This document shows, one piece after another, positions 42,697 to 51,293 of a stretch of DNA of 64,000 nucleotides. The stretch's first letter is position 1. Every line of letters begins with the position of its first letter. The translations under genes and the position numbers were made by a program. The notes under the pieces were generated by a model. It was given only the letters and a program-made list of their open reading frames with translations. It was not told where the DNA came from and did not search any database. The DNA comes from Anaerolineae bacterium (GTDB lineage Bacteria > Chloroflexota > Anaerolineae > Aggregatilineales > Phototrophicaceae), in NCBI GenBank assembly GCA_022823945.1, contig JAJEBK010000050.1, positions 1 to 64,000 of the forward strand, written 5' to 3'.

Positions 42697-45641
42697 GGCA
42701 CGACGAAGATAACATCTGTGGCTTGCACGATACGCTCCCCCTTGTGCAGCGCCAGCCGCAGCACATAATTGCCCGGCTGCAGCGAATTGGCATGCAATGT
42801 GGCCAGCGGCGCATCTCTGCGCGACTCGTGCACAGCATGCTCCAGTGGCGTGAAGTCGGCAAATTGTCCGCCACGGATGTAGAACAGGTAATAATCAGCC
42901 TGGCTGGAATCGAAGACGGCGCTGCCAACAATAGCGATTGGCTGGCTGACCGACTGCCAACTGTGTGGCTGGGTGATCTGCAGATGCGCGCCGACATTGC
43001 CAAATTGCTGCTGATGATAAACATCTTGCCAGCAATCGACCGTGGGCAGAAAAGCCAGGTTGTGCTCGCGGGCATAACGCTCGGCTTCGACCGCATCGCG
43101 CTGCGAAGTGGCGGGACCGGCGATGAAAAGCAGATTCTGCGCGCCAGCCGCGATCGCTTCACCCTTGTGTTCTATCGGCACGCGGCAGAAATTGGGCGGG
43201 ATGGGTGGCAACTCACCGGGCCCGACGCGGAACTGGATGCCCGCGGCAAGCTCGGGCGGCAGCGGATAAGCCAGCGCGCTGTAGACACCGGGCGAAACCT
43301 CAACCACAACCGATCCAGAAGCGGGCGGCGGCGTGGGATAGCGCTGGGGGAGCGGCGGATAATGCAGGTTGCCGGCGCTGTCGGGGATGCCAGCGGGACC
43401 ATCCAGCGCCCATTCGCTGATATACGCAGAGCAGTCAATCGCGCCGATGGTCAATGTACTCACATCACAGACTTGGCGGCGTGACATGCCCGGCGGCGGA
43501 TTGGCCTGGTCGCTGAGCAGCCGACCATCAATGGCGAAGGCGCTGCGGCGGGTAGCGTTGCCATAGATGCCACGCAGCACGGTGTTCCAGATGGGCGCCG
43601 CGCCAGTCAAGCCGCTGGAGCCGCGCATGGGCTCGCCATCGTTGTTGCCCACCCAGACGCCCACAGCGACATTCCGCGTGTAACCGACTGTCCAGTTGTC
43701 CTTGACATCGTCTGTGGTGCCCGTCTTCACTGAACTGACGATGCCATCTGTGCGCAGCGGGCTGTATGCGCCCATGGCTGGCGCGCGCGCAGTGTTGTCG
43801 CCCAAGATGTCACTGATGAGAAAAGCGATGCGCGGATCGAGCACGCGAATCGGCTCTGTTTGCCGAAGCACCGACTGGGCTGTGCTCTGCCCCCTCGGGC
43901 AACCGTCAGCATATTGATAGACGATGCGAGAGGCGCTATCCAGCACGCAGCGGATGGCGGTTACCGGCACATAATCGCCGCCATTGGCAAAAACGGCAAA
44001 AGCATTGGTCAGCTCGATCAGCGTGATTTCTCCGCCGCCCAGGGTCAATGACAAGCCATAGCTGGCCGCGTCTTCTGCCAGTGTGCCGATGCCAAAGCGC
44101 CGCAGCAGATCCAGCAGGTATTCCACACCCACCAGGCGGAGCGTCTGCACGGCCGGGATGTTGTAGCTGTTGGCCAGCGCAGCTCGCATGGTCATGGGTC
44201 CATGGAAGCGATTGTCGAAGTTGCGCGGCGCATAGACGGGTTGTCCGGGCACGGCGATCTCGGTCGGCGTATCCCACAATACATCCAGAGACGAAACGCC
44301 TCGCTCCATGGCGGCGGCATAAGTAAAGGGCTTGATCGTGCTGCCGGGCTGGCGAAAAGCCGTGCTCACATTGACGCTGCCGTCGATGGCCTCGTTTTCA
44401 TATTCAATGCTGCCGACCATGGCGATGATCTCGCCACTGGCGGGCTTGGTCACGACAACAGCGGCATTGCTGACATTGTTGCGCTGCAGCTGGGCGACCT
44501 GATTGGCGGCGGCTTGCTGTGCGAGTTGGTTGACAGCCAGATCCAAAGTGGTATAGACGCGCAAGCCGCCACCCAGAATATCTTCTGGCGTGTAGCCGAG
44601 CCCCAACAGCAGCCGCTCCAGCTCGCCCAAGGCATAGATGGTGAAATGCGGCGCGACTAATGAGGCGTTGCCGGGCACAAAGGTCAAGCCGGCTTGTAAT
44701 GTATCGCGCGCTTGCGACTGCGTGATATAGCCTTCTTCGACCATCTCGCCCAGCACCAGCCGCCAGCGAGCATCGACAGCCGCTTGCACAGTCGGGTCGG
44801 AATTTAATGGGTCGAGCCAGGCCGGGGCTTGTGGCAAGCCAGCCAGCAGCGCCGATTCTCCCAGGCTGAGTTGGTCGATATCCTTGCCGAAGAATGTCTG
44901 TGCGGCTGTCTGCACGCCATAAGCCAGGTTGCCATAATAGATCTCGTTGAGATACATCTCCAGGATTTCGTCTTTGCTCTTGGCTTGCGTCAAGACCAAA
45001 GCCAACAAGATTTCTTCGAGTTTTCGCGAGACGCTGCGTTGCAAGCGCTTTTCATAATCAAAGAAGACATTCCGCACCAACTGCTGGGTGATTGTGCTGC
45101 CGCCGGGCGAAGTATCGCGTCCAGCGCCCAGATAACTCAGCGCGGCGACCATAGTCGCAGGCACATCAATGCCGATATTGTTGTAGAAGCTGTCGTCTTC
45201 AATGGCGATGGTGGCGTGTATAAGCGATAGTGGGACATGCTCAATGCCGACATGCACGCGTCGACCTTCTTCAAAGGCTTCGTACAACTCGTCGCCATTG
45301 CGGTCGTAGATGAAGGTGCTGGCGAAGCTGCGATAATTGTCCACTTCGGCGATGCGCGCGCTCCAAGCCGCTTCGACCCTGGGCAAGATCAACGAAGCTG
45401 CGCCGATAGTCAACAGGCTCAGGCCGCCACAGACACTGAGCAGCACGCCCATCATCAGCAGCAGACAGCCGCTTGGCACCCCCAAAATGCGCTGTGGGCG
45501 TTTGCGTGGGGGCAGCGGCGGCCGCGGCAGTTGTGGCGCCTGGGGCAGGGGCACGGGATTAGCGGAAAAATGCGGCGGGGCTGCCGAGCGCGGATGCAGT
45601 GGTTGCCCGTCTTTTGCCCGCCTGTTTCGCTGTTCTTTCAT
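42693..45641 (-). CDS. Class A penicillin-binding protein (PBP1-type)
   Basis: A 982-residue bifunctional peptidoglycan synthase. After a Pro-rich cytoplasmic tail and one transmembrane helix (about 57-85), the GT51 domain shows E148 in ATIAIEDDSFY, GGSTITQQLVRN, and KLEEILLALVLTQAKSKDEI. The transpeptidase domain has S434-T-I-K in RQPGSTIKPF, S-Y-N in ANSYNIPAVQ and K639-T-G-T in SSVKTGTTDDV. A further 290 residues past the transpeptidase form an unassigned C-terminal extension, with segments (SWQSVSQPIAIVGSAVFD) like those of PbpC C-terminal beta domains. Both activities appear intact. Confidence 0.95.
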   Translation of the reverse strand: MKEQRNRRAKDGQPLHPRSAAPPHFSANPVPLPQAPQLPRPPLPPRKRPQRILGVPSGCLLLMMGVLLSVCGGLSLLTIGAASLILPRVEAAWSARIAEVDNYRSFASTFIYDRNGDELYEAFEEGRRVHVGIEHVPLSLIHATIAIEDDSFYNNIGIDVPATMVAALSYLGAGRDTSPGGSTITQQLVRNVFFDYEKRLQRSVSRKLEEILLALVLTQAKSKDEILEMYLNEIYYGNLAYGVQTAAQTFFGKDIDQLSLGESALLAGLPQAPAWLDPLNSDPTVQAAVDARWRLVLGEMVEEGYITQSQARDTLQAGLTFVPGNASLVAPHFTIYALGELERLLLGLGYTPEDILGGGLRVYTTLDLAVNQLAQQAAANQVAQLQRNNVSNAAVVVTKPASGEIIAMVGSIEYENEAIDGSVNVSTAFRQPGSTIKPFTYAAAMERGVSSLDVLWDTPTEIAVPGQPVYAPRNFDNRFHGPMTMRAALANSYNIPAVQTLRLVGVEYLLDLLRRFGIGTLAEDAASYGLSLTLGGGEITLIELTNAFAVFANGGDYVPVTAIRCVLDSASRIVYQYADGCPRGQSTAQSVLRQTEPIRVLDPRIAFLISDILGDNTARAPAMGAYSPLRTDGIVSSVKTGTTDDVKDNWTVGYTRNVAVGVWVGNNDGEPMRGSSGLTGAAPIWNTVLRGIYGNATRRSAFAIDGRLLSDQANPPPGMSRRQVCDVSTLTIGAIDCSAYISEWALDGPAGIPDSAGNLHYPPLPQRYPTPPPASGSVVVEVSPGVYSALAYPLPPELAAGIQFRVGPGELPPIPPNFCRVPIEHKGEAIAAGAQNLLFIAGPATSQRDAVEAERYAREHNLAFLPTVDCWQDVYHQQQFGNVGAHLQITQPHSWQSVSQPIAIVGSAVFDSSQADYYLFYIRGGQFADFTPLEHAVHESRRDAPLATLHANSLQPGNYVLRLALHKGERIVQATDVIFVVP

Positions 45642-45767
45642 CGTCTGCCTGTCCTAACTCACTTATCCATTTTAGCAGAGGCGGCGGGATGCGGACGAAG
45701 CGCGGTTGGACTATATGACGCTGGCGCGGCTGTGCTAGACTAGACACGCAGTTGATGGAGGCGGCGC

Positions 45768-46799
45768 ATGAGCAGCCCATGGCAAGAAGCACAAGAGCCC
45801 GAACTCGCGCTGAGCGTGGTCATCCCCATTTTCAACGAAGCGGGCAATATCGAGCGGCTGCACAAAGAACTGACGGCGGCGCTGCGTGGCATCGGGCGCG
45901 ATTATGAGGTCATCGCCATCAACGACGGCAGCAACGACAAGAGCGCCGATCTGCTCAATGCGGTGCAAGCCCGCGACCAGCGCTGGCACATCATCCACTT
46001 TCGACGCAACTTCGGACAAACTGCTGCCATGTCGGCGGGATTCGACGCGGCTCGCGGCGAAATTGTGGTTACGATTGATGCCGACTTGCAAAACGACCCG
46101 CTGGATATCGCGCGCATCCTGGCAAAGTTCGACGAAGGCTATGATATCGTCAGCGGCTGGCGGCAAAATCGCAAAGAACCATTCCTGCTGCGGCGTCTGC
46201 CCTCGGCGCTGGCGAACCGCATTATCTCGCGCAGCACCGGCATCCACCTGCACGATTATGGCTGCACATTGAAAGCTTATCACTTTGATGTGGTCAAAGG
46301 TGTCCAGCTGTATGGGGAGCTGCATCGATTCATCCCGGCGCTGGCCAGCCAGATGGGCGTGCGCGTGGCAGAAGTGCCAGTGGCCGACCGGGCGCGGCGC
46401 TGGGGCAGCAGCAAATATGGCTTCGGGCGCACATTCAAGGTCATCCTCGATTTGATTGTCGTGGTGTTTTTGCTGGGCTATTTCAACCGCCCGCTCTATG
46501 TATTTGGCGCGGCTGGATTCCTGGTTGGCGGGGTGGGCACAGCTCTGGGCGCGTATTTGACCGTATTCAAGCTGCTGACAGAAAACAAGATCGGCGACCG
46601 TCCGCTTTTGCAGCTGGCGGCGCTCTTGATGGTGCTGGGCGTGCAATTCGTGAGCACGGGTATCGTCGCCGACATGATCATGCGCACTTATCACGAATCG
46701 CAGCACAAGCCCATCTATTATGTGCGCGAGCGGCGCTGGTCCAAACACGAGTCGTCCGACCCCAGCCCTGAACCAGCCGAGGCGGGGGCGACAGCTTAG
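45768..46799 (+). CDS. Glycosyltransferase family 2 with two C-terminal membrane helices (GtrB/DPM1-like)
   Basis: A 343-residue enzyme: GT-A domain opening LSVVIPIFNEAGNIERL, with INDGSNDKS, FGQTAAMSAGFDAA and the metal-binding DADLQNDP, then two transmembrane segments near 230-300 (VILDLIVVVFLLGYF, LLQLAALLMVLGVQFVSTGI). This layout is that of polyprenyl-phosphate glucosyl/mannosyl transferases such as GtrB, which make the lipid-linked sugar used by GT39-type enzymes. It stands alone, overlapping the convergent LppX-like gene by 4 bases. Confidence 0.93.
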   Translation: MSSPWQEAQEPELALSVVIPIFNEAGNIERLHKELTAALRGIGRDYEVIAINDGSNDKSADLLNAVQARDQRWHIIHFRRNFGQTAAMSAGFDAARGEIVVTIDADLQNDPLDIARILAKFDEGYDIVSGWRQNRKEPFLLRRLPSALANRIISRSTGIHLHDYGCTLKAYHFDVVKGVQLYGELHRFIPALASQMGVRVAEVPVADRARRWGSSKYGFGRTFKVILDLIVVVFLLGYFNRPLYVFGAAGFLVGGVGTALGAYLTVFKLLTENKIGDRPLLQLAALLMVLGVQFVSTGIVADMIMRTYHESQHKPIYYVRERRWSKHESSDPSPEPAEAGATA

Positions 46800-47506
46800 T
46801 TGGAAGTGGTTGGCGGCGCGAATTCGCGTGGACCGTCATAATCGCTGAATGCAATATGCCAGCGGGATGGGTCGTTCGGCGCAACTGCGAAAGTATCCAG
46901 CATCAGCATTTCAATCCGCGCGAATCGGCCATCGGCATTGATCCAGAAGTCGATCTCGACCTCGCCGCCGGGCTCGATGAAACCAAACAGCAAGCCCGAT
47001 ACCATCTCTCCGGCAGACCTGGCTCGCAAATGCGCCATGTCCGCAGCGTCCGTTGCAACCATCTCCAGCCCCTGCAGATTGGCGACGACACGCGTAATGC
47101 CATCGTCCCGCGCCAGAAGCCGGTTGACATCAAAGCCTTCAAATGCTGGCAGCGCAAAGTAGGGCGCGCCACTGGGAAAGCTGATCCACTGGCGGTTGTC
47201 GAGCGAATAGACATCCATGGTCACCGTCAAGAAAAGTTGCAGCGCCGCGCTGATGTGCAGCTCGTTGGGGCTGATGTACTGGGCATCGGCGCTTTGCAAG
47301 GTAGCAGAAAGCATATTTGTGCCATCGATGGGTATCGAAAGCGGATAAGACGCGCCACTTTGGCTTATAGACAGGCGAAAACTGCGCGCCGATTGCAGCT
47401 CGGCGAGCGCGTTCTCCAACACAATCCGGGCAGTGGGCCTCGTCTGCGCGCGCAGGGGCATACAGCAAATGAGCGCCAGCAAGATCAACAGAGTCAGATT
47501 AGCCAA
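46796..47506 (-). CDS. Secreted LppX/LprAFG-like protein
   Basis: About 236 residues from a TTG at 47506 that has GAGGA seven bases upstream; an upstream TTG at 47533 is possible. The signal peptide is LTLLILLALICCMPLRA, with cleavage after RAQ or nearby. The mature part has a pattern seen in LppX/LprG-type lipid carriers: ALAELQSARSFRLSISQSGA, ISAALQLFLTVTMDVYSLDN, then DGRFARIEMLML near the end. The lipobox is not standard, so it may be a free secreted protein. Family assignment is moderate; lipid or glycolipid transport would be the analogy. Confidence 0.6.
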   Translation of the reverse strand: MANLTLLILLALICCMPLRAQTRPTARIVLENALAELQSARSFRLSISQSGASYPLSIPIDGTNMLSATLQSADAQYISPNELHISAALQLFLTVTMDVYSLDNRQWISFPSGAPYFALPAFEGFDVNRLLARDDGITRVVANLQGLEMVATDAADMAHLRARSAGEMVSGLLFGFIEPGGEVEIDFWINADGRFARIEMLMLDTFAVAPNDPSRWHIAFSDYDGPREFAPPTTSN

Positions 47507-47569
47507 GTTGGCATCCTCGTGTGAGCGCCTCAATCGCCCCCGGAATAGTCGGGCGCGGCAGGCACGGCG

Positions 47570-48658
47570 CTAAAATTCGCGTTCAATCATGTAATGCGCC
47601 CATTGCGAAAGCAGCTCGCGACAATGACCAGCCGGCAGCGCGTCCAGATGCCCCAGCGCTTCGTCCACATAGCGGCGAGCCAGATCGCGCGCATAGTCGA
47701 TTGCGCCCAGCTGGCGAAACATCTCCAAAATGCCGGCGATATCGGCTGGGGTGGCGGCGGGATTGCCCAGGCTGCTCAATATCTGCGCGCGCTGCGCAGC
47801 ATTGGCCTGTTCCAGCGCCTTCAAGGTAAGCAGCGTCAACTTGCCTTCGCGGATATCCGAGCCGACCGGTTTGCCCAGTTGCCGCGCATCGCCGACGACG
47901 CCCAGAATGTCATCTTGCAGTTGGAATGCCGTGCCGCACAAACTGCAAAAGCGCGCGATGGCTTGGGCGGCTGGTTGCTCAGGATCGGCATCGTCCAGCG
48001 CGACAGCAGCGCCAGCGCGCCCGGCGAATTCGTAGAGAGCGCCCGTTTTTTTCCACAGCATGTCAACAACCAGGGTCTCGTCCAGTTCACGCGGGCTGCC
48101 GGCGTATTGGACATCGAGCGTCTCGCCTTCGACCAGCAACGGCGTGATGCGGCTGGCCAGGTCATCCCCCAATTGCACGACAAGCTCGGCGCGGACGCCA
48201 TGCTCGAGGTGAGCCTCAAACAGCAGCGACCACGACCAGGCTTGCTGCACATCGCCAGCCAACATGGCGATAGTCGTGCCATAATGCGCAGAGTCGGTCT
48301 CGCTCCAGCCATATTCTGCCTTGGCGCGTCTGGCGAAGTCTGCGTGCACGGTGGGCAGGCTGCGGCGGCGGTCATCGCGGTCGATGACATCATCGTGCAC
48401 CAACGTCCAGGTGTGAAAGACTTCAATGGCGGCTGCCACTGGCAAGGCGCGGTTTTCGTCGCCACCCAAAGCGCCACATGTCAGCAGCGCCACAGCCGGT
48501 CGCAGCGACTTGCCACCGCCCTTGATATAGCTGTAGACAGCCTCGCGGATGTGGTCGGGGCGAAAGCGATTGACGAAGCGCTCTTGCAGCAAATAGTCCA
48601 ACAGCAACTGCCTGCGCGCAGAGATGGCGGCAAGCAGTTGGGCATGAGGATTGCGCAT
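47570..48658 (-). CDS. Polyprenyl (E-isoprenyl diphosphate) synthase
   Basis: About 362 residues from the ATG at 48658 (GGGAG upstream; another frame start at 48697). The first Asp-rich motif is HDDVIDRDDRRR (about 88-99) and the second is QLQDDILGVVGD, both required for Mg-diphosphate binding in chain elongation. KGGGKSLRPAVALL marks the family N-terminal substrate site. It makes polyprenyl diphosphates for quinones or lipid carriers; product length is not predictable with confidence. It reads away from a repeat-rich intergenic region of about 320 bases. Confidence 0.92.
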   Translation of the reverse strand: MRNPHAQLLAAISARRQLLLDYLLQERFVNRFRPDHIREAVYSYIKGGGKSLRPAVALLTCGALGGDENRALPVAAAIEVFHTWTLVHDDVIDRDDRRRSLPTVHADFARRAKAEYGWSETDSAHYGTTIAMLAGDVQQAWSWSLLFEAHLEHGVRAELVVQLGDDLASRITPLLVEGETLDVQYAGSPRELDETLVVDMLWKKTGALYEFAGRAGAAVALDDADPEQPAAQAIARFCSLCGTAFQLQDDILGVVGDARQLGKPVGSDIREGKLTLLTLKALEQANAAQRAQILSSLGNPAATPADIAGILEMFRQLGAIDYARDLARRYVDEALGHLDALPAGHCRELLSQWAHYMIEREF

Positions 48659-48819
48659 GACGACTCCCGCGCCGGTCGTGGCATTCTTGCAGGTCATTCT
48701 ACCCGCACAGAGCGGACAGGCACAGCAGCGATTGGAAGCGCTGGGATTGAATCGGGCGACCTGGTAGCAAGTTCCTACAAGACTGGTCCGATACTGCGAT
48801 TTGATTGCCGCCGTTTAAT

Positions 48820-48962
48820 CTACCCCGCCCCCAGCCCCTCCCCGAAGCATCAAGGAGGGGAGCTACGACTGGCGGAATCACAACTCAGTACGAGACTTAG
48901 GTTCTAAGCGTATGCTTGGTGAGACCTTCCCCCCATTGATATGGGGGGACTGAGGGGGGTAG
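48820..48962. repeat. Composite palindromic element 1 with CTACCCC termini
   Basis: A 143-base noncoding element. It begins CTACCCC and ends GGGGTAG (perfect 7-base inverted termini). The left arm holds a hairpin CCCCTCCCCGAAGCATCAAG then GAGGGG (about 48835-48860). A unique middle of about 60 bases follows, then the right arm CCCCCCATTGATATGGGGGG plus ACTGAGGGGGG. It fills most of the gap between the polyprenyl synthase and the Con A-like gene. Both arms recur at 55226-55387 and 57032-57158. Confidence 0.7.
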
Positions 48963-48980
48963 ACAAGTAGCGGACGAGCC

Positions 48981-49736
48981 CTAGAGCGCTCCTAGGCGCA
49001 AGTCACGGATATACAGCGATTGCCGTTGCGGGACAGCCAATGTGCCCTGCCCAAAATGTCCCTGTGGCGTCACGATAGCGTACTGATTATCGACCCAAGC
49101 CACGAACCCCAGCCGCGCCCCGGGCACAGAATCTGTCCGCAAGACTTCTGAGTCATCTACGCGGAACACCGCGCCATCCGCCCGCCAATCGATGTTGTAG
49201 CTGTGATAGTCATCTAGCAGCGCCGCATCCAACAGAACTTCATAGACGCCCAGGGCGCGTTGCCCAATGCCCCAAAGGGCGTCGTACATGTGCCGACTGC
49301 GCATCAACAGGCAGCCGAGCGGCGCAACTGGCAACAGCCCCAGAAAACGCCAATTGCGCGCATCGAAGGTCGCAGCCTTCCAACCATGTCCGGGCAGTCC
49401 TTTCGCGAGCGCGATGTTGCCGGGCGGACTGCTGAAGAAGAACCAAAGCGCCTGCGGCAGCCGAAAGCCGCGCTCGCCCGGCACAAAAGCATGATTCCAA
49501 AAACCGAAGCCAGCCGTGCCACGCAGCTCACCAGCAAAGCGAGCCTTCAGGCTGAGGCGCAATGGTGGCGCATTGTGGAAATCGCCCGTGGTTTTATAAT
49601 CGCTGATCTGGGCATCATGATACTTGGCGCCGCTGGCAACCGGCAACGTCAGGCACCATTCGTCATTCGCACAGATTACCTGGGCATCGCCCAGCCTGGT
49701 GATCTGCCAAGCATTGCCCAGCTGCCCAATCGTCAT
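48981..49736 (-). CDS. Hypothetical protein with a concanavalin A-like (jelly-roll) pattern
   Basis: A 251-residue protein of mostly beta strands. Segments such as LRLSLKARFAGELRGTAGFG, WNHAFVPGERGFRLPQALWF, YHSYNIDWRADGAVFRVDDS and a final SLYIRDLRLG resemble the GH16/DUF1961-like lectin-glucanase fold, where 'YHxYxIDW' is followed by a ligand-reading strand. The catalytic ExDxE motif of GH16 is not visible, so hydrolase activity is doubtful. Its ATG overlaps the stop of the SH3 lipoprotein gene by 4 bases, so the two are translationally coupled. No signal peptide is seen. Confidence 0.6.
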   Translation of the reverse strand: MTIGQLGNAWQITRLGDAQVICANDEWCLTLPVASGAKYHDAQISDYKTTGDFHNAPPLRLSLKARFAGELRGTAGFGFWNHAFVPGERGFRLPQALWFFFSSPPGNIALAKGLPGHGWKAATFDARNWRFLGLLPVAPLGCLLMRSRHMYDALWGIGQRALGVYEVLLDAALLDDYHSYNIDWRADGAVFRVDDSEVLRTDSVPGARLGFVAWVDNQYAIVTPQGHFGQGTLAVPQRQSLYIRDLRLGAL

Positions 49737-50761
49737 CGGACAACGAAGCTGCAGCTTTCTTCTTCAAACTCTGTATCGGTGCCAGGACCATAACGCGCGT
49801 AGCCATCGCTGATAGAGCTCTGCCAACTGACGCGGTAAGTGATTTCGATTGTTCCCGCCGACAGCGGACCAAAAGGCACATACCAGTAGACAACAAATTG
49901 ACTGCCATCCTGGCGCGGCGTCAGGCGATAGTTGTCCAGATCGGCGATTGCTGTGCCATTGACGCGCAGCTCGTGCAGGGCGTTGTTTATGTGCTGCCAG
50001 ACCAAGGCTTCGCTGCTGGCGAACCAGCCCCAGAAGATCCTGATGGTCGAGCCGCTGGTCAAGCCTGTTGGTGGCGACAAGCCAAAGGAGCGGTCATCAC
50101 AAAAAGCGAAGACATCGACATCCTGGCTTGGCGTGACGGCTGGCGCAGTCGCTTGCGTCGGCGGGGAGGTGGCTGGAGAGGGCACAGCTGTTGCAACAGT
50201 CGCTTCTGCGATGGCCGTGGCAGTGGCGTGGGCAGCGGGCAGATCGACAATAGGGATATCCAGCAGCAGGTTGTAATCGGCAGTCGGCACGGGCGTAATC
50301 GGCGGCGTTGGCGTCTCCACCAGCAGCAGCGCCGCGCTGACCCAGCCGGTCTGTTCGTCGTCCAGTTGGATATGATACCAGCTATTGGTTTGGTCTTGCC
50401 CGATGATCTGCGCGCCGTCGCCCGGCGACAGGGCATCAATGGCGGCGAATGTCGTGCCCGGTCCGCTGCGCACATTGATGCGCTGCCTGGTATTGACGAT
50501 GCCGTAGAGCGTGGGCGTGGCAGTTGGCGTCGAGGTGTCGGTTGGCGTCGAGGTGGTAGTCGGCGTGAATGTGTTGGTGGGCTTGGGCGTGGCGGTAGGC
50601 AGTGTTGTCTCGGTCGGCGTAGCAGTCGGTTCTGGCGTGTCGCTGGGAGTTAGCGTGGGAGTTTCAGTCGGCGCGTTGAGGCTGGGCAACTGGCAGGCTG
50701 CCAGCCAAGGCACCAGCAAGAGCGCCGTCAACAACACAAAAATCATTCTCAGAGAAGGCAT
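49733..50761 (-). CDS. Lipoprotein with Thr-Pro stalk and bacterial SH3 domain
   Basis: About 342 residues from the ATG at 50761. The signal sequence IFVLLTALLLVPWLAAC ends in a lipobox (LAAC). A Thr/Pro-rich stalk (about 30-85) is followed by an SH3b domain (about 88-150: RQRINVRSGPGTTFAAIDAL, WYHIQLDDEQTGWVSAALLL), a second Thr/Pro/Ala linker, and a C-terminal beta domain (about 215-342) with two cysteines. SH3b domains bind peptidoglycan peptides. It is probably a wall-spanning surface lipoprotein, coupled to the following Con A-like gene. Confidence 0.85.
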   Translation of the reverse strand: MPSLRMIFVLLTALLLVPWLAACQLPSLNAPTETPTLTPSDTPEPTATPTETTLPTATPKPTNTFTPTTTSTPTDTSTPTATPTLYGIVNTRQRINVRSGPGTTFAAIDALSPGDGAQIIGQDQTNSWYHIQLDDEQTGWVSAALLLVETPTPPITPVPTADYNLLLDIPIVDLPAAHATATAIAEATVATAVPSPATSPPTQATAPAVTPSQDVDVFAFCDDRSFGLSPPTGLTSGSTIRIFWGWFASSEALVWQHINNALHELRVNGTAIADLDNYRLTPRQDGSQFVVYWYVPFGPLSAGTIEITYRVSWQSSISDGYARYGPGTDTEFEEESCSFVVR

Positions 50762-51136
50762 TCGACCGCTCACGATGACAAATTATAGAGGCGATAGCGA
50801 ATTTGCGCAAAATCGCCAGCCGCACTCCCCAGAGCAATCGCGTCAAAATGAAAGCCAGCGCCCATCATGCTTTGCCACCGAGTACACCGAGAGGAAAGCA
50901 AAGGCTTTGCGATGTGTCGGCGGTTTGTGTCTACACACCCGCAATGCCGAATAGTTCGATAAGCGTTCTGGTTGCGTCTATTGGCGAGCCATCCACGCCA
51001 CAAGTGCCCATAGTGCAGTCATATTGAGCATGTCTATACAACAAATTCTTGGTGAACCCCTTCAACTCGGTGTACTCGGTGGTCAAAAAAGATTTGATGT
51101 GATTTTCTCTACCACACTCCCCGTCCCGATTAATGC
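50762..51136. other. Gene-free stretch with a long-spaced inverted repeat
   Basis: I find no gene with support between the SH3 lipoprotein start and the tRNA promoter. The only structure is a perfect 17-base inverted repeat, given separately at 50875-50891 and 51066-51082. The DNA between the arms has lower GC content than the genes around it. Confidence 0.6.
50875..51082. repeat. 208-base segment bounded by a 17-base inverted repeat
   Basis: CCACCGAGTACACCGAG at 50875-50891 is exactly the reverse complement of CTCGGTGTACTCGGTGG at 51066-51082. Nothing coding is recognised inside. It could be a small non-autonomous mobile element or a pair of dispersed repeats in opposite orientation. No target duplication was identified. 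Confidence 0.55.
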
Positions 51137-51165
51137 TTGACATGGGCGACCGCGCCGTCTATGCT
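51137..51165 (+). promoter_or_regulatory. Promoter of tRNA-Arg
   Basis: TTGACA at 51137-51142 and TATGCT at 51160-51165 are separated by exactly 17 bases. Transcription would start near 51172, seven bases before the tRNA. Confidence 0.75.
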
Positions 51166-51178
51166 GATTGTCGCCAAT

Positions 51179-51251
51179 GTGCCTGTAGCTCAGCGGATAG
51201 AGCACTGGTCTACGGAACCAGGTGTCGGGAGTTCGAATCTCTCCAGGCACG
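51179..51251 (+). tRNA. tRNA-Arg (anticodon ACG)
   Basis: A complete cloverleaf can be drawn. The acceptor stem GTGCCTG pairs perfectly with CAGGCAC, the D stem is GCTC/GAGC, the anticodon stem CTGGT/ACCAG encloses loop CTACGGA with anticodon ACG, the variable loop is GTGTC, and the T stem GGGAG/CTCTC (one G-U) encloses TTCGAAT. The discriminator base is G and the CCA end is not encoded. It would read CGN codons after A-to-I editing by TadA. A terminator follows at once. Confidence 0.96.
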
Positions 51252-51257
51252 CAGCAG

Positions 51258-51282
51258 CCCCTTCAACAATGAAGGGGTTTTT
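51258..51282 (+). terminator. Intrinsic terminator after tRNA-Arg
   Basis: CCCCTTCA pairs perfectly with TGAAGGGG around a 4-base loop ACAA and is followed at once by TTTTT. It begins six bases after the tRNA. Confidence 0.92.
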
Positions 51283-51293
51283 GTTTGGCTGCG

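Noticed and set aside
47594..48907. 437-residue plus-strand frame opposite the polyprenyl synthase
   Set aside because: The minus strand holds both Asp-rich motifs; the plus frame has none and reads into repeat DNA.
48981..49736. GH16 glucanase assignment for the Con A-like protein
   Set aside because: The fold pattern is suggestive, but the catalytic ExDxE motif is not visible, so only a structural resemblance is claimed.
51179..51293. Attachment site or integrated element at the tRNA-Arg 3' end
   Set aside because: No integrase gene and no repeat of the tRNA 3' end were seen downstream in the window.
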